The notes under the pieces were generated by a model. It had not been told where the DNA came from. It made no database searches and was given only the letters and a program-made list of their open reading frames with translations. A stretch of 64,000 bases of DNA, taken from Marasmius tenuissimus. Taxonomy: Eukaryota; Basidiomycota; Agaricomycetes; Agaricales; Marasmiaceae. Shown here piece by piece: positions 13,125-25,315 of this stretch. The position numbers were made by a program, and so were the translations under genes. The stretch spans positions 248,001 to 312,000 of the forward strand of contig JAQOTA010000015.1 in NCBI GenBank assembly GCA_029532415.1. Direction: 5' to 3'. Positions within the stretch are counted from its first letter, which is position 1; each line of letters begins with the position of its first letter.

Positions 13125-13689
13125 GACTGAGCAGTTTCTTGTCGGTTGTGAGCTTTACTCGAAGCAGAAGATGTCAAGACACTTTTTCGTATGTTGATCT
13201 CTGGCTACGAGTAGGTACCCGCTGAAGAACGAGAAGAATAGAGACGCAAAGTATGGGAGCTCACAATGTATTGCTTGATATTTGGGACGTGTGACGGACA
13301 GCTTGAGTCTGATATAGTCCCATACTTCAATAGGATTGAAGGTAACTGAGGTTTTGGTCACAGAGTATGAGTCACTAGATGTTGGGAAGCTGCAAAAATT
13401 TTGAGTCGTAAGTATCGTGATGAGGCAAAGTCGAGTGAGACGTAACAATTCCACCGATGCAGCCCAATAGCCAAGTATGGGACCGTATTGTCTCGTACGA
13501 CGGCTTGAAGTCAGTCGCCAACATGGCTTTAGCTTCCGAGAATCAAGGTGTTCAGTACGAAGGTGAGAGAATGAATCTAGAATGATATCAATCACGTAAC
13601 ACCGACTCAATAACCATCGTTCAATCACATAACTCGAGGGTACTGCAAGAGGTGTGGTGGATGTCACTTGGACGAGGCAAAAGGAAGAA
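13125..13689. other. Spacer before unit 2
   Basis: A minus-strand frame (LPYFASLFFSFFSGYLLV near 13200-13260) follows a GTGAG acceptor-like site and could be an upstream exon of the neighbouring minus-strand gene, but the splice phases did not join. Nothing else is seen. Confidence 0.3.
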
Positions 13690-14173
13690 ATATCGGAGTT
13701 ACTCATGGCTGTTCAAGTGCAAGTCGAGGTGCGGGCGCTTTTCGAGAATCCGTATCTGGATCCGGGCCGATCTCTCTCTCCAATGCTCAACAACGTTGTC
13801 CACCATCCTTTGAACGTCTTCTCCCATGATCAACATACAACCAGCCCGATAGCCACCCTGATTACTACAGATCATGCCTATGACTACGGAAAGATCGGAT
13901 CCGGAAGATTGAGCATGAACAGGTGAGGTCGTTTATCGCAGCGGTGTGGTTTAATCAGGCCTCAAACCACATTTCTGGCAGGCTTCGTTCATATCGATAA
14001 GAACTGCACCGGCCTCTTAAATGCTGTATGGGTGGAGCGCTGCTGCGCCAGAAGGCGTGGACTTCGCATGTTCTACACGCAGCCTCGAAATGGGCTACTC
14101 TTGGGCTGTCGCCCGGGTTGTCTTCCTACCACCACCTTCCCCCCTCCAGTACACTCACCCACTCACAAGTCAG
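13690..14173 (+). repeat. A-block leader, copy 2
   Basis: Shares with copy 1 the GTTCAAGTGCA-GTCGAGG...GGGCGCTTTTCG core (13704-13750) and the stretch around ATATCGATAAGAAC before the gene. It lacks part of the leader seen in copies 1 and 4. Probable 5' flank of the A gene. Confidence 0.5.
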
Positions 14174-15976
14174 ATGATATCTTTCTTTCGAAAGGCGAAG
14201 AAGACCACAGTTACAAGCGGGAGCGGGAGCTTCAGCCACGTTCAAGGTGATCAAATCAATTACACGACGACAATCATTCAAGCGGAGAAAAAGGAACGTA
14301 CCGATTTGGACGAGGTAAGCGGCTCGAGCTATCTCTAGAAATTCATGTCTGATTAGTTGCTAGTATTTCTACGTGAAGCAGGGCGCTATCTCCAGGCGGA
14401 GGAATATCCACATAGGCCGGTACCTGCGGGACAACGAAAATCAATGCCAATGTCAATCCTGTGATGAGGGTCGAGTTCGAACTGATAGGCTCATCTGTAC
14501 AGCAGAACTTGTGGATATTCCGGGCAGAGTCTTTACGTTGGTAGAATACAAGGGCCCAGATGCAAAAGAGGTACGCCGGAAATTGACTTGTTATTTGTTG
14601 GATGAGGGCTAAAGCTTGCTCCAGGCGTTCGAGAAGGACCTTGCTATGTTTATGAGCGAATTGTGCGTATTAGCTCTCCTCTCCCATTGAGTGGATGCTC
14701 AAGTCGCTCTAGAACCTCAAATGTACCTCAAATGTACGGTTACAACTTGTCAGCAAGACCATCGGTATTATTACACAATGGTACGGACCTGTAACATGCC
14801 ATAGGTCTATTTCCACTGATTTTCTCTGCAGAGCTCGTGCCGGCTGCGCAGGTGAATGCAGGAATAATCGGAAAGGTGTATCTCTATAGTTTAGGGGTAA
14901 GTAGTCAGTAAAATATTCGGATACAGTTGAATGAAATGATTACAGATGCAATTGCGTTGTGAGGTTGAAGAACTGTGGTTAGATCCGGGGAGGGGAGTGT
15001 TTTGCCGTGGTCCATCAGGGCCAAAACACCGTCTCGATGGTTGGGTTTTTGAAGAGGAGCTGCCGTTGACCGCAGAGCTCATCCAAGAAGACGTTCTGTT
15101 GCGCTTTTTGGCGAGCCTCAAGTCGAAGCAAGTCGATGACGTTGTTGTCCGTGGAGTCGTTTCCTCGGGTGCCTGGATTGACGTGCCTGAAGGAGTACTT
15201 CGGCCGACGGTCGTTTCGATGTCGACAAACACCCCCATCGCCGTCGCAAACAATGACTGGAGGAGCGCCTTTGATCCTCTTTCAGGTCGAAAACTGTTGG
15301 AAAATGGACTGACAAGGTGGGTTTCAAAACACCATCCACTTCTTCCATCTAACATCTCGAGTAGATTCACACTTGCTGGTGGAAGCCTTGTTTACTTGCG
15401 GTGGAATTGGGATGCAGACGAGGCGTGGATGGTGCAGGCCTGGAGTGTTTTCGGTGCCCGTGGAATCTCTTTGGATGAGGATCTACGTGTTTTCAGTGCG
15501 CTGTCATTCTCCTCTCCCCTTCCACCCACTGACATCTCTCAGAGCTCATCTGCCCTCAAGCCACATTGTCTGGCGACCTTTCATACTCCGAAGCCCATCG
15601 ACGATCCCAACAACTGATCCACCTTTTTGTCCGACCACCACCTCCTGACCACCCCGAAAGCAACACCTCTTCCGTTCATTTCTGGTCTCTCGATGAAGAC
15701 GGCCGCTCTCCACTCTCGGACACCCTCTGCAACGACTTTGGCCTTCCAACAACGCTCAGATTTTGGCAACGCTTAGAATCATACTCTTGGCCCAATGAAG
15801 CCTACAGCCGCCTACGCCAGTATCAACTCCTTCGAGGACTTGACCCGTCCACCACCGACCTCGCTCGATCTCTCGGATCCGACAAAAACATCTACCGACC
15901 TCTGAACGACTCGGATCGGTTTGCGCAGGTCGACCAAGGCTCGTTTTATCCATCTCTCCTCTTTGCCGTCGTCTGA
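14174..15976 (+). CDS. A-family gene, copy 2: intact eight-exon reading frame
   Basis: Exons 14174-14314, 14364-14570, 14625-14662, 14704-14780, 14832-14896, 14946-15316, 15365-15495 and 15543-15976 give 487 aa with no stop. Exon lengths of 38, 77, 65 and 131 nt are identical to the other copies and all phases match. The N-terminus is MISFFRKAKKTTVTSGSG followed by SFSHVQGDQINYTTT. The C-terminus contains SEAHRRSQQLIHLFVRPPP and RLRQYQLLRGLDPSTTDL. Downstream, an AG near 16001 opens a second conserved frame ending DPDIADID-stop at 16228, present in copies 3 and 4 too. It is probably a ninth exon, but I found no exon-8 donor in the right phase, so it is left outside the model. Function unknown. 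Confidence 0.75.
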
Positions 15977-17016
15977 TCTCCTTCGATTTTATTTGCAGAA
16001 CCTCCCCTCGAGGTTGAAGCTGAAGCCTCGCCGTTGATAGCAAACATCTCAGGACTTGGAGATCCCATTACAACTCACCCAACTCAAAGTCCCTTAAAGT
16101 CCAAGGCCCATAGCACTTGCCAACCGAGCTTCTGGTCCGCCGTATTTTTGCCTCCCTCGTCTGAAGTTGTAGGGAGCTTCGATACCACCTCACGAACTCT
16201 CGACCCGGACATTGCAGACATTGACTAAGGTTCTGTTCGAAGGTAATGTCCGAATTCACTTCACAAACCTGCCGTTATCGCAGCTCATGCTTGCCTTAGT
16301 GTCATAGTTGCGTTTACATGGAATTGGATCGGGTTCATTTTCGAGCTGTCGCTTATGTCAACCCCAAGGAAGATGTTCTGGTTACGAGTGTCGTGATATA
16401 GGTAAATTTTGGGTATACAATATAAAATCTTTCTTCCGAATCTACAAGGTGCAATACGACATCCAAGAGTGTGTACTACCGACAGCCGCACCCTATGCTA
16501 TGCGTCATGTACTATCTCTGTCGCATCCTGGTTCTATGTCAAAGAACAATGAGCTTTCAGCCAAAAAATCAATAACCTTGAACGACCCACCTCTTTGTTA
16601 TCCCACATGCATGTGGACCGTACTTGACTGAGAACCGCGACAAGATAAGAATGTTTTGCCAGAGTCGGTCGGTGACCGAAATATCGCTACGACCGCATTC
16701 ACAACATCTGGTGGTCGTACAAGCGCGTCCGTCAAAACTGGCAGAAAAAACATCTTGATGAAGCACGGAACCCGTACGAATGAAATTCAGTGTCTAACAG
16801 CCGACGAGCTCGGTCAGCGATGCCATGCTATCCTGATAACAACACTTTGGACATGCCTCTTTCACTCGTTGCACGAGTCCATCGTTTGCATACCCTCTTC
16901 ATTGATACCGAGCATCGCGTAGCTTAGCTCTGGTCAAGGATACGAGAGTACGAACGCGTCTGTAGAACATGCTGTTAATGGCAAGACCCGACGGCTCTGA
17001 TAGTAAATTAGACGTA

Positions 17017-17036
17017 CCCCCCCCCCCCCCCCCCCC
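17017..17036 (+). repeat. Run of twenty C residues
   Basis: A homopolymer of 20 C lies next to GACGTA. In the other two B blocks the same place reads GTACCTTCCATCC or GTACCCTCCATCC, so the run has expanded only in this copy. On the minus strand it sits exactly at a GTACGTC splice donor. Length may be imprecise because such runs are prone to sequencing error. Confidence 0.8.
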
Positions 17037-18572
17037 ATCCAAATACTGCCATTCCTGTCCTTATTTCCCGTTCGACGAGTTTTTGGTCGAGCTCCGCCCT
17101 CTTGACGCAGGGAAATGTCCATTTTGAACAGGTATAATGATTCCGAGCGTTGAAGATTCGTGTGTATAGTTCCTGAAAAGTCCAGTCCTTATACGTGACC
17201 AAGCACCTTCCATTGTAGGCTCTGTTTTGATAGGTTGCAAACGTTGACTCGGAGGGTTGTTTAGTGGTGATGAAAACGAGGTTGATGTGAATCCAGCGGC
17301 AGAGAAATGACCAAGAAAATGGCCTTGGATCTTATGGGTACAGCCGTGACTTCAGGATAGATAATTTAGAGAAATTCTTCATGGTACGACGACAAAAATG
17401 ACGCACCTTCCAAGCTTCATCCGTCCGCATAAGTTCCAGTCTACCCATCCTTCCTATCCATCCATTCGTCGTCTTAGTTGCTTCGGCCAAGGCCTTTCAG
17501 GCATGCAAATAGACTGTAGATAGTAAAAGAGTCGTCAAAATTCGATGAACGGCAGAGTTTCGCCCAAATAAAGTGCATAACTAGAATATTTCCTTCGTTC
17601 TAACTCATTGTGTACCTTGTCAGCGGTCTTGAGGTGTCATGAACGATGCCAGAGGATCCGAAGAAAAATGAGAGATGAGGTGGTTTGATAGTCATGGCGG
17701 TCATGGACAGAGTTTGGACGTGCGGCCCGGAGCTCTCACCGTGATCTTGGACCAGACCTTCATGATCTCCCCACAATTTCTACCTTGAACCTCATTCTCG
17801 TGGGTCGTATACAGAGACTGTCTCTCTCCATTCGAACTTTGTATCTCAATTCTTGGAGCCGTGCGTTGCAGAAAGTCGGAGATTCAGCAACCATCACAAC
17901 CGTATCCTCAAGATTGAGATATTGTCCTTTCTGCTGGGTTGAGATGGAAATGGCACTCATACATCCATCGGAGCCCATAACAAGCCGCTATAGCCATCCA
18001 AGCAGCGTAATTTGCATGGCTAGGTAGAAATAGGAGGGAACTCAGAGCTGTGTCGAGGAACGTGAGCCGTGAAAACGGAGGTTGGGTTGGATTTGACGAA
18101 GAAACTTTGGACAGTTCCGTTTGGTGGACTTCATGCTTGCCATCGTCATTGAAGGACCGGTTACAGGTCTAGCTCATGCCTACCACGTTCCCCAGTTCCA
18201 GCTCCTCGAAAATGCGCTGTCGGCTTATATTTGCTGTCTAGATGTCCATGACTCGCCACTTCAGTTCAATCTTCAGATATTCAGGACAGCCTTTTGCCAT
18301 ACCCATTTTCGGGTTTTCTGTGGCTCGTAACCCACAGAAACTGGAGGCAACAGACCCAATGCCAACCAAATTGAGGGGGGTGGGCGTAAACTGACCTGGT
18401 TTCCTCAATACGTTCTGGTTCTGAACGCATCAAGAGCGCACGGTTGTCTACGAGGTGAGTTACCTCCAAAGTCACAGGCGAGTAGACAACTGATGCGTTT
18501 GCAGCTCTGTATCGTAGGTCGATATACGACCTGTGCTTTGCCTACGCAGTACAGAAGTGCTCACAATGATGT

Positions 18573-18860
18573 TGCTCCGGCCCTCATTTCGGAGTCGAGT
18601 TGCAGCTTGGGTTGTTATATGTCCAAATGGCAGTTTCCGGGAATGTTTGGTCAGTGTATATTTGCCATATAGACGTCCATGAGCCACCACAAGATTGCCC
18701 TCGTCATCTTCTCAAGGCTCAGGACACTTCAATTCGACACCGGTATCCGAGTTCCTCCCTTCGCAACCCGCGGGTTGTCGAGGTGATGGATGCCAGCTTC
18801 GGTTATATCGAGGGAGAGGAACGGAAATTGGCCTGCCTCGATAGGTTCTGCGTATGGTGA
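18573..18860 (+). CDS. Conserved B-block reading frame (terminal exon?), copy 2
   Basis: An open frame of about 95 codons reads SGPHFGVELQLGLLYVQ, then SVYICHIDVHEPPQ, and ends with NPRVVEVMDASFGYIEGEE and KLACLDRFCVW-stop. The same frame occurs in units 3 and 4 with the same end, with many changes and length differences in multiples of three. It has no ATG of its own and is preceded by CAG/TAG-type acceptors, so it is more likely the last exon of a longer gene. No homologue is recognised. Confidence 0.45.
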   Translation, partial: CSGPHFGVELQLGLLYVQMAVSGNVWSVYICHIDVHEPPQDCPRHLLKAQDTSIRHRYPSSSLRNPRVVEVMDASFGYIEGEERKLACLDRFCVW

Positions 18861-18919
18861 ACACATCGACAAGTCCGATGCATTTGCAGCTCTGCTGTGA
18901 GTCGATAAACTATCTTCAG

Positions 18920-21900
18920 GGCATTAGACCTTAAACGGGTTGCCTCTCCGGTGCAGACTCGCTCAGGCAAACGTTTCGGGCAGCAATACCCACGCCTTTA
19001 AATGTTTGATTCTAACACGACGCTCGGAGACTCGAGTATCACTCCTTCTCCATACCATGGACAGCTAGAGCTCGCGTCCGGGAGCTCAGCACGGTCAGCT
19101 TGGACCCATTTGACTCATCTCAGTCTGATGCTTTCGGCAGCGAAATCTTGACGCCGATTCCTCAGTCGAAGTCAGATTCCGTTACACTTCGAGGCACACA
19201 AAGCTATTATCTCAGAGTGTCGGATTGAGCTACCCAAAGAGCTGCATTTGGGCCAATGGAGCTCACTGACCGCGTACATTGATAGTCTTGTGATTTGGGT
19301 CGACAAGGTCAGTTTCATGGCTGTATGCCGTTCGCCCTGGTCTGAGTTCCTCATCACCAGAGCTGGTATACGCACTCTAACATCCACATTTGAATCGTAC
19401 CAAACCAAGAACTACCTTAAATACGTGAGGACGAAATATCGGTGGTCGTGGAGGGAATCGGGAAGGGACAGCTCGAAGTTCGAGAGTGGTGACCTCAATC
19501 TTACGAGACTTTGGCTATCCCATCCAATTCGCCATAGGTAGGCCGTGTTGCGCCGTCTCCTACATTTTAACTTGGCTTAAGGCTTACCAGGAACAGATGG
19601 AGTCATGGTGTGCGTATAAACTGTCTTGCATATTCCTAGTCGTCCGTCATACCTTACGCCCACAAGGACCCAGAAAGTTGCAACTGTGATTCGTCTTGGC
19701 CATCTTTACTTCGTGCGTACTGGTCCCCCACTCAGGCTCTCGAAATCACGGCCGCCTGAAGTTATTTGCTAAAGAGAGATTACCAGTAAGCATAATGGCC
19801 GTCAAGCGCGCGAGACGAGCGCCGCGGGCTATTGTACTAGGCTATCGCGTATAGTTTTTCTGCTCCCGTGCCGGATAAAGTCTTTCGAAGCTCACCGATT
19901 ATTTACCCACCTCGTGTCAATTCAGAATTGGACATACGATCTCTTGACCACTAGTAACCAGATATTTGGACCACTGTGCGCTCGAGAGCATCGGTTATGG
20001 TTGTTCTCATATACGGACCCTACAGAAAGTTCACGCCCGAACGTAAAAATCACCCCATTTCGCCTAGTTTGGCTCGTCACTGGCCCTACAAGCAACATAT
20101 TTATTCTGATTCTACTTCATAGATTTCCCGCTCGCTCGGATCCCCTCTATAGCTTCAATGGAAGTTCAAGTATACCTCACAGGAACAGAAATGCCGAAAT
20201 GAAAATAGCGAGAGCCTCTGTCCCAAGACTGGGCGCAACCAAATGTAGAGGCTCGATATCGACCTGAGCTCTGGCATGACGAAATGCAGTAGATACTCGT
20301 ACAGAGTATTCAGTGACTATGCTTCGGAAACTTCGCATACAATCTTGCATACTTAATTTTTGTGGCCTTGCTGGGGACGCCTCAATAAGTTTGAGTCAGA
20401 GTGACTGGATGGTATTAGTGCTTTACACTACAATACCTCGAGCCGTTCAGTTACTCTCGATCTGCCCGATATGACAAGGTCGACATCACCTATCCTTGAC
20501 AGTACCCCGAACAACCGTCCAACATGAAATTTGGAAACTATTCTCGGGAGGATGGGCCAAAATTTGAATGCAAGCGAGTAAACGTACTTTAGTAGTCACT
20601 AGCAGAATCGAAGCAGTCCCTCCGATCCGAGCCATTCGCCCTTTTCAGCCTATTTGCCGTGAGGCCCACCTCCTGGAATCTGGAGGCAAAATACTGACCA
20701 TGCAAGAGCCGTCGACTCGTACATCGAGTGAACGACAACTTGAAAATAAGCCTTCAACTCAAAACACGCCTTTACCTTGTACAAGCGGGCCAGAGAGCAA
20801 GCCCAATGTTCTCAGAGAAAGGAGTGAGCAATTAAGACGTACCCCCGTATATCGCCCCGCTGCACCTCTCATGCTCACTCGGGCCAGCACTTATTCCTGG
20901 TTTCATATCAACTATTCCTGACGACGCGGTACGCGAATGTCAAAGTTATTACCCGCGAGGGAACGAACAACGCTACGTCCAAGAAGCTCGAGGTGAAGAT
21001 CGACCAAGGATTTAACACCTCCGGTATCATCCCGTTCCCCATGAAGCCCCAGGACTCGAGCTGCTACAAGCTTGCAGCCGGTATGAAAGGGATATTGAAA
21101 GAAGAGGAACACAATTGGCTTACCAGTCTCGTAAGTGCGCTTAAGCGTTGGTGGAAGTACCGCCGGCTCGACCTGTAAACCCAACCTCCCTTGTTCTCCC
21201 GATCGATCTCATTAGCTCTTTGTCCCATACCCAAGCACCAATCTGTCGAGAGAAACTGGAGCGTTTCTCCTCAATACTGATAGCAGCGGCGCTGGGAAAA
21301 AATAGCGACCAGAGTAGCATATCAGCCTTCCGGACGATAGTATACGGAGCGATGTCAGTAAAATTCGTGCGACACGGGTCCCCGTCTAAACCTGTGAATG
21401 CTCAGCTCACAGTTCGCAAGTTGAAAAATGCAGCCTACAAGTCAATCCAAATTATAGTCCGAGTGGAAGGAGCCGCCGTTGAACTCGCTTGGAGGTCCAA
21501 CTCGACTGACTTCGAATACATCTCTGGATTCGGGGCTCCTCCAGTTGTACCAGCGGTAAAAAGTGAGGTTGAACATTTGAGCTCCGGAAGTCGAAAGGCA
21601 AAGGCATGAAGTTTGCGTGACCTTCGAGGTTTTAACGATATCTTGGTTTGATTTATAGGCTGACGTAGGATCCAAATATAACGACGGACTGAACGTTCAT
21701 GTTCAGCATCAAGATTGGGGCTTGCAGAATGGAGGAACAGCTACACTGAGAGCAGAACGGTCAACGATAAGTAAATTCCGTGCAAGGAAAAGCTGAACCA
21801 GACGTATCGTGATTGGCAGCTATTTCCAATGATCATCGAGCGAATTATATCCTGATAGTCGCTCTCAGTACCACAAGTAAGGTTGAAAACCTTCTAAAAA

Positions 21901-22036
21901 CCAACTGAAAGTGTGTCGGGTACCCCTTTACCCTTGAAAGTCAAGAAGGTCATTCCGGACCCTGGGCAACGTCGATTGGGACGCGAGCCTCAAATGAGCC
22001 AAGGACACCGCCGACTCACTAATCAATATTTGACCC
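18920..22036. repeat. C block, unit 2
   Basis: Nearly identical over long stretches to 48742-51633 (C4), more distant from C1 and C3. Near 20840-21132 a plus-strand frame is open in both C2 and C4 (TSHAHSGQHLFLV...; TSKKLEVKIDQGFNTSG; WLTSL) and closes at a GTAAGT donor. However, most differences between the two copies in that frame change the amino acid, so it is probably not under selection. C2 keeps more CpG sites than C4. No product assigned. Confidence 0.6.
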
Positions 22037-22089
22037 GATGCGAAAGTCCGGGTTAGGGCGAGTTCCAACTCATATCAAATATCACTCAC

Positions 22090-24220
22090 CTTGACGACGG
22101 GGAAACCAGTTCAGCATCGGTTGGTTCAAAATTGACAAGGGCTCCTCCCTTAGGGAAAGTGACCGTCACTTTCTGCTTTTTGAAGAACTGGTCTGTGAGC
22201 TGTACACAGAGGGAAAACCGAATTAGAGTGTGTGTGTTTGCTCGAGTAGATGACACTACTCACGAACTCGCCGTCTTGATTCTGAATCAAGGCTCCGGCA
22301 GAGTCGTCAAATTTATCACCAAGGCCCTCGAAACGTGACACTCTGTATGGCGGTCATCAGTGATCGCATCGGTAATGGCCAACAAGGAAAACGTACCCGT
22401 AGAGAAAGAGCTGTTTTACCCCCTTCGTACCAAGGTTTTTCAAAAGTTTGTCCTAGAATACGATCGACATGTTAGTCAAACTCGCGAAAGCCCACCTTCC
22501 GTCGAAAGCACTCACCACATCGCAAGTATACTTGGTGACGACAAGGTAGCTCTCCAGATTGGGGACATCCTTCGGAAGATCACCACACCCGTACTTCGAG
22601 ACGTTATTGAACGCATAAACCGGGAGAGGATCGGTACGATTCGTCAATGGGTAGACATCATAGTAGACGATAGGGTCGACCGTGGCCTCATCTCCAATAA
22701 CTACGGTAGCAGATTGGAGGGGTACAACAGGCCTATCAAAACACATGTCAATCTAGGTGGGACGAATGCACAATTGGTTAGGCTGACGACTGAATATTCG
22801 CAACGGAAATGGCGCCTTCTGCACCTCCAGGTGTTCTGGCGTACCAAGAACCCTCGGCACCTTCGTTACCGGCTGAGGTAACGATGATCTGTCCCATATT
22901 AGCCAATCGGTTGATAATCTCCTGCTTAATGTTGGTAGGATCCCAAGCCCAACCGCCCGGACTGCCAAGAGACAGATTGACGACGTCACAACCATCCTCG
23001 TACGACTGGGTGAGAGCCTTGACAATAGCTGAAGTATTGTGATAGGTGAGTCCGAACGAATACAAAACATAAGAGGCGATATACTCCTCACCATCGGTGG
23101 GAAGACCACCCTCGCAAGCACCAACTTTATACGCGTGCAACTCGGCTCTGTACGCAACACCAGTGAGGTTGAAGAATCCTTTCCCAGGCAGAGCACCAAT
23201 GATACCGGCGACATGAGTCCCATGTCCTTTACAATCGAAGGGATCAAGATCCTCCTTGGGATGATCGGGATCGTCCCCAGTATAGTCGTACCCTCCTGCA
23301 ACGTGGAATCCCTTGCCCAACCCTCCACCAAGGGCAGGGTTTTTATAGTCAACCCCCGTATCGATACTGAAACCATCGTCGAATGAGTAACTCCAGATCA
23401 CGGCGAAACGTGTCGGCCTCCTACTTACATGCCTATTTTAACCCCCTTCCCAGTGATACCTGCCGCGTGGAGCTTGTCGACGCCCTGTGCATGTCGGGAT
23501 GTCCCTCAGCCACTACGAGACAAAACAAGAGATTGTGGCATAAGCTTACAGTCATGTAATGCAGTGTATCGGTAACCGGCGCTGTCTTGGGATCGTAGGC
23601 TTCATAGCGAGTGCGTTTGTTGAGGGGTCTGTCGGTGAAAACGGCACGAGTCAAAACAGGTCCAATGCAAATTCGTCTTGGATGGGGCGTACACTTACAC
23701 TGGTCTTTCTAACCGGGTTACTGGCGTGATGGACCTAACCCCGGGGAAGGAGTGTAGTTTCTCAAAATCCTAGAGGGTGGGGAGTCATATGAATACCGCG
23801 ATCTCATTTGAGTTGGTCCAAAGTTGCCTTACCGATGGATTCTAGGGAAAGTCTAAGATAAGCCTCATATCTGACGCGTAAAAAAAAACACGTTCAAAAA
23901 CTACGCGCCTCGAGTGTAACCGACATACCCACCAATACTCCCGGGGAACCGTACTCATGGTGTACCTTGTAGTCCAAGCCTCGTGATTCGAAGGTACTGT
24001 ATATCCGTTTGTGAATGTGGGTCTACTAGGGGAAAAGCTAAATCACTAGACATTTGATAGAGGGCTAAAGACGACTCACCGGCGAAGCGTCACGAGCGAA
24101 GACATCGTGAGTCTCTTCCAGCTCCAAGATATACCGATTGGGGATGGTATGCACGAGGTTGGCCAATACCTGTCCCGTTGCCAATAATAAAAATGTAGAA
24201 AGTGAAGTGAACCTCGCCAT
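22090..24220 (-). pseudogene. Subtilisin-like serine protease (S8, Vpr-like), 3'-truncated
   Basis: Twelve exons read leftwards: 24220-24080, 24022-23909, 23841-23833, 23769-23699, 23628-23550, 23484-23429, 23366-23092, 23028-22788, 22732-22516, 22452-22397, 22342-22264 and 22199-22090. Phases agree at every junction; the 9-nt third exon and its GC donor are the least certain. The product starts with a signal peptide (MARFTSLSTFLLLATGQVLA), then an I9-type propeptide (PNRYILELE...RIYSTFESRG). The peptidase domain has catalytic Asp159 in IIDTGVDY, His205 in GHGTHVAG and oxyanion Asn303 in TSAGNEG, followed by PA-type inserts. About 482 codons are present, whereas secreted Vpr-like enzymes have roughly 850-900, and the GTSMA segment with the catalytic Ser is absent. 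The gene runs into C-block repeat DNA inside an intron at about 22037-22089. As it stands it cannot encode an active protease. Confidence 0.85.
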
Positions 24221-24330
24221 CAGGCACAGGTCGTGACTTGAGACGTCAAGTAGGAAAAAGGAAGGAAGAGGAGAAGAAACGACATCACAGAGGGAAAGGA
24301 CGGAAAGGAAAGGGTTCAGAAACGAGAGAC
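24221..24330 (-). promoter_or_regulatory. Pyrimidine-rich upstream region of the protease gene
   Basis: Directly upstream of the protease start, the coding strand is strongly CT-rich (TTCTTCTCCTCTTCC-type runs, opposite 24250-24310), as in many fungal promoters near the transcription start. An AT-rich GGTATTTAGA lies further up at about 24338-24347. No consensus TATA box. Confidence 0.3.
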
Positions 24331-24629
24331 CATGGGTCTAAATACCAAAAAGATGAGAAACGCCCCGTTTGCGAGTCTCATACCGGGACAGCGTGGGCGG
24401 TGCCAGCGTGTGATGCAAGTCCATTTAGTTTTCCCCCTGGAGCCCGAACCCACGAGCAACTGAAAGATCGGCACCTCAGAAAACTCGGCCCTACTCGGGT
24501 CATACGGTTGTCCGTTGCTGTCCTACCATGGCCAGGTGCTGCTTGCAATGGTTTCCCCGTGTATGTACACAAAAATTGAAACGTAGCGCTGGCAGTGGGA
24601 GGTCTCGGACGGGTATCGGTAGCAATTGC

Positions 24630-25315
24630 ACACCGCCGACTCAAAAACCAATACTTGACTCAATCATGCACATGGCCTGGGTTTTTATGCTGCAGAATGA
24701 TGAATGTCGCGTGAGGATTGAAGGAAAGGGGAGAGATGTCGTCGGGGCTCGTGGTGGTTTGAGAAGTCAAAGCTTGGGCGGTATGTAATGGGCGCTTCAC
24801 AGGAAATTCTGACTCAGTTCCGGGCCGATGCCGATCTATGCTCTTTGTTTCACGACATCCGCCGCTCCGAGGCTCGATACACAGAAGATACAACTCCGTC
24901 TGCACTCTCTGCAAGGTCGTTCTCGCATAGTTTAGCATACAACCAGCATAATATTCAACGTATCTACGGATAAGGGCTACAAATCTGATTCGTTACCGGA
25001 GACTGGACGTCATTAGAAGACTCAAGAGGGTGTTTATCACAGCAGTGAGTAGCTCTATCGAGACCCAATCGCGTTTGTGATAGGACTTCATATCGATAAC
25101 AACGGCACTGGGTCAGGCTCAGGAGCGCCGTATGGGCATAGTACGGCGGAGGCCCAAAAGAGGAATTGCTGTCTAGTGAAACAGCGTGTACATCGCATGT
25201 TCTGAACGCAGCATGGATATAGGCTGCCCTTGGGCTGTCACCCGGGTTGTCTTCTTACCACCATCTTCCACCACCACCTTCCTCCCTCTAGCATCCTCAC
25301 TCGCTCACGAGACCA
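24630..25315 (+). repeat. A-block leader, copy 3
   Basis: Begins with ACACCGCCGACTCA, which is also found at 22005 and 52098, so the protease segment lies between two copies of this word. It carries the leader core (MGASQEILTQFRADAD frame at 24788). Probable 5' flank of the third A gene. Confidence 0.5.

Larger units (their letters stand above)
16246..18919. repeat. B block, unit 2
   Basis: Aligns with 27360-30193 and 41975-45020. It starts around the shared words TTACATGGAATTGGA and CATTTTCGAGCTGTC. On the minus strand, around 16570-16770, it has a cysteine-rich frame (RCCECGR) ending at a GTGGGT donor, shared with the other two B blocks. A three-base indel there keeps frame, but B3 has a one-base deletion. 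The block ends with the plus-strand frame annotated separately. Confidence 0.65.

Noticed and set aside
14891..15370. 159-codon minus-strand frame over exon 6 of A2, with similar ones at 26019-26465 and 40552-41001
   Set aside because: They are antisense to the conserved exon 6, which has matching splice sites, phases and in-frame indels on the plus strand.
23028..23092. Uninterrupted reading of the protease through GEEYIASYVLYSFG
   Set aside because: This is a retained 63-nt intron (GTGAGG...TTCAG); removing it gives PTDAIVKAL, which fits the family.
22753..23376. 207-codon minus-strand frame overlapping the protease exons
   Set aside because: Out-of-frame shadow of the subtilase; the other frame carries the catalytic Asp, His and Asn motifs.
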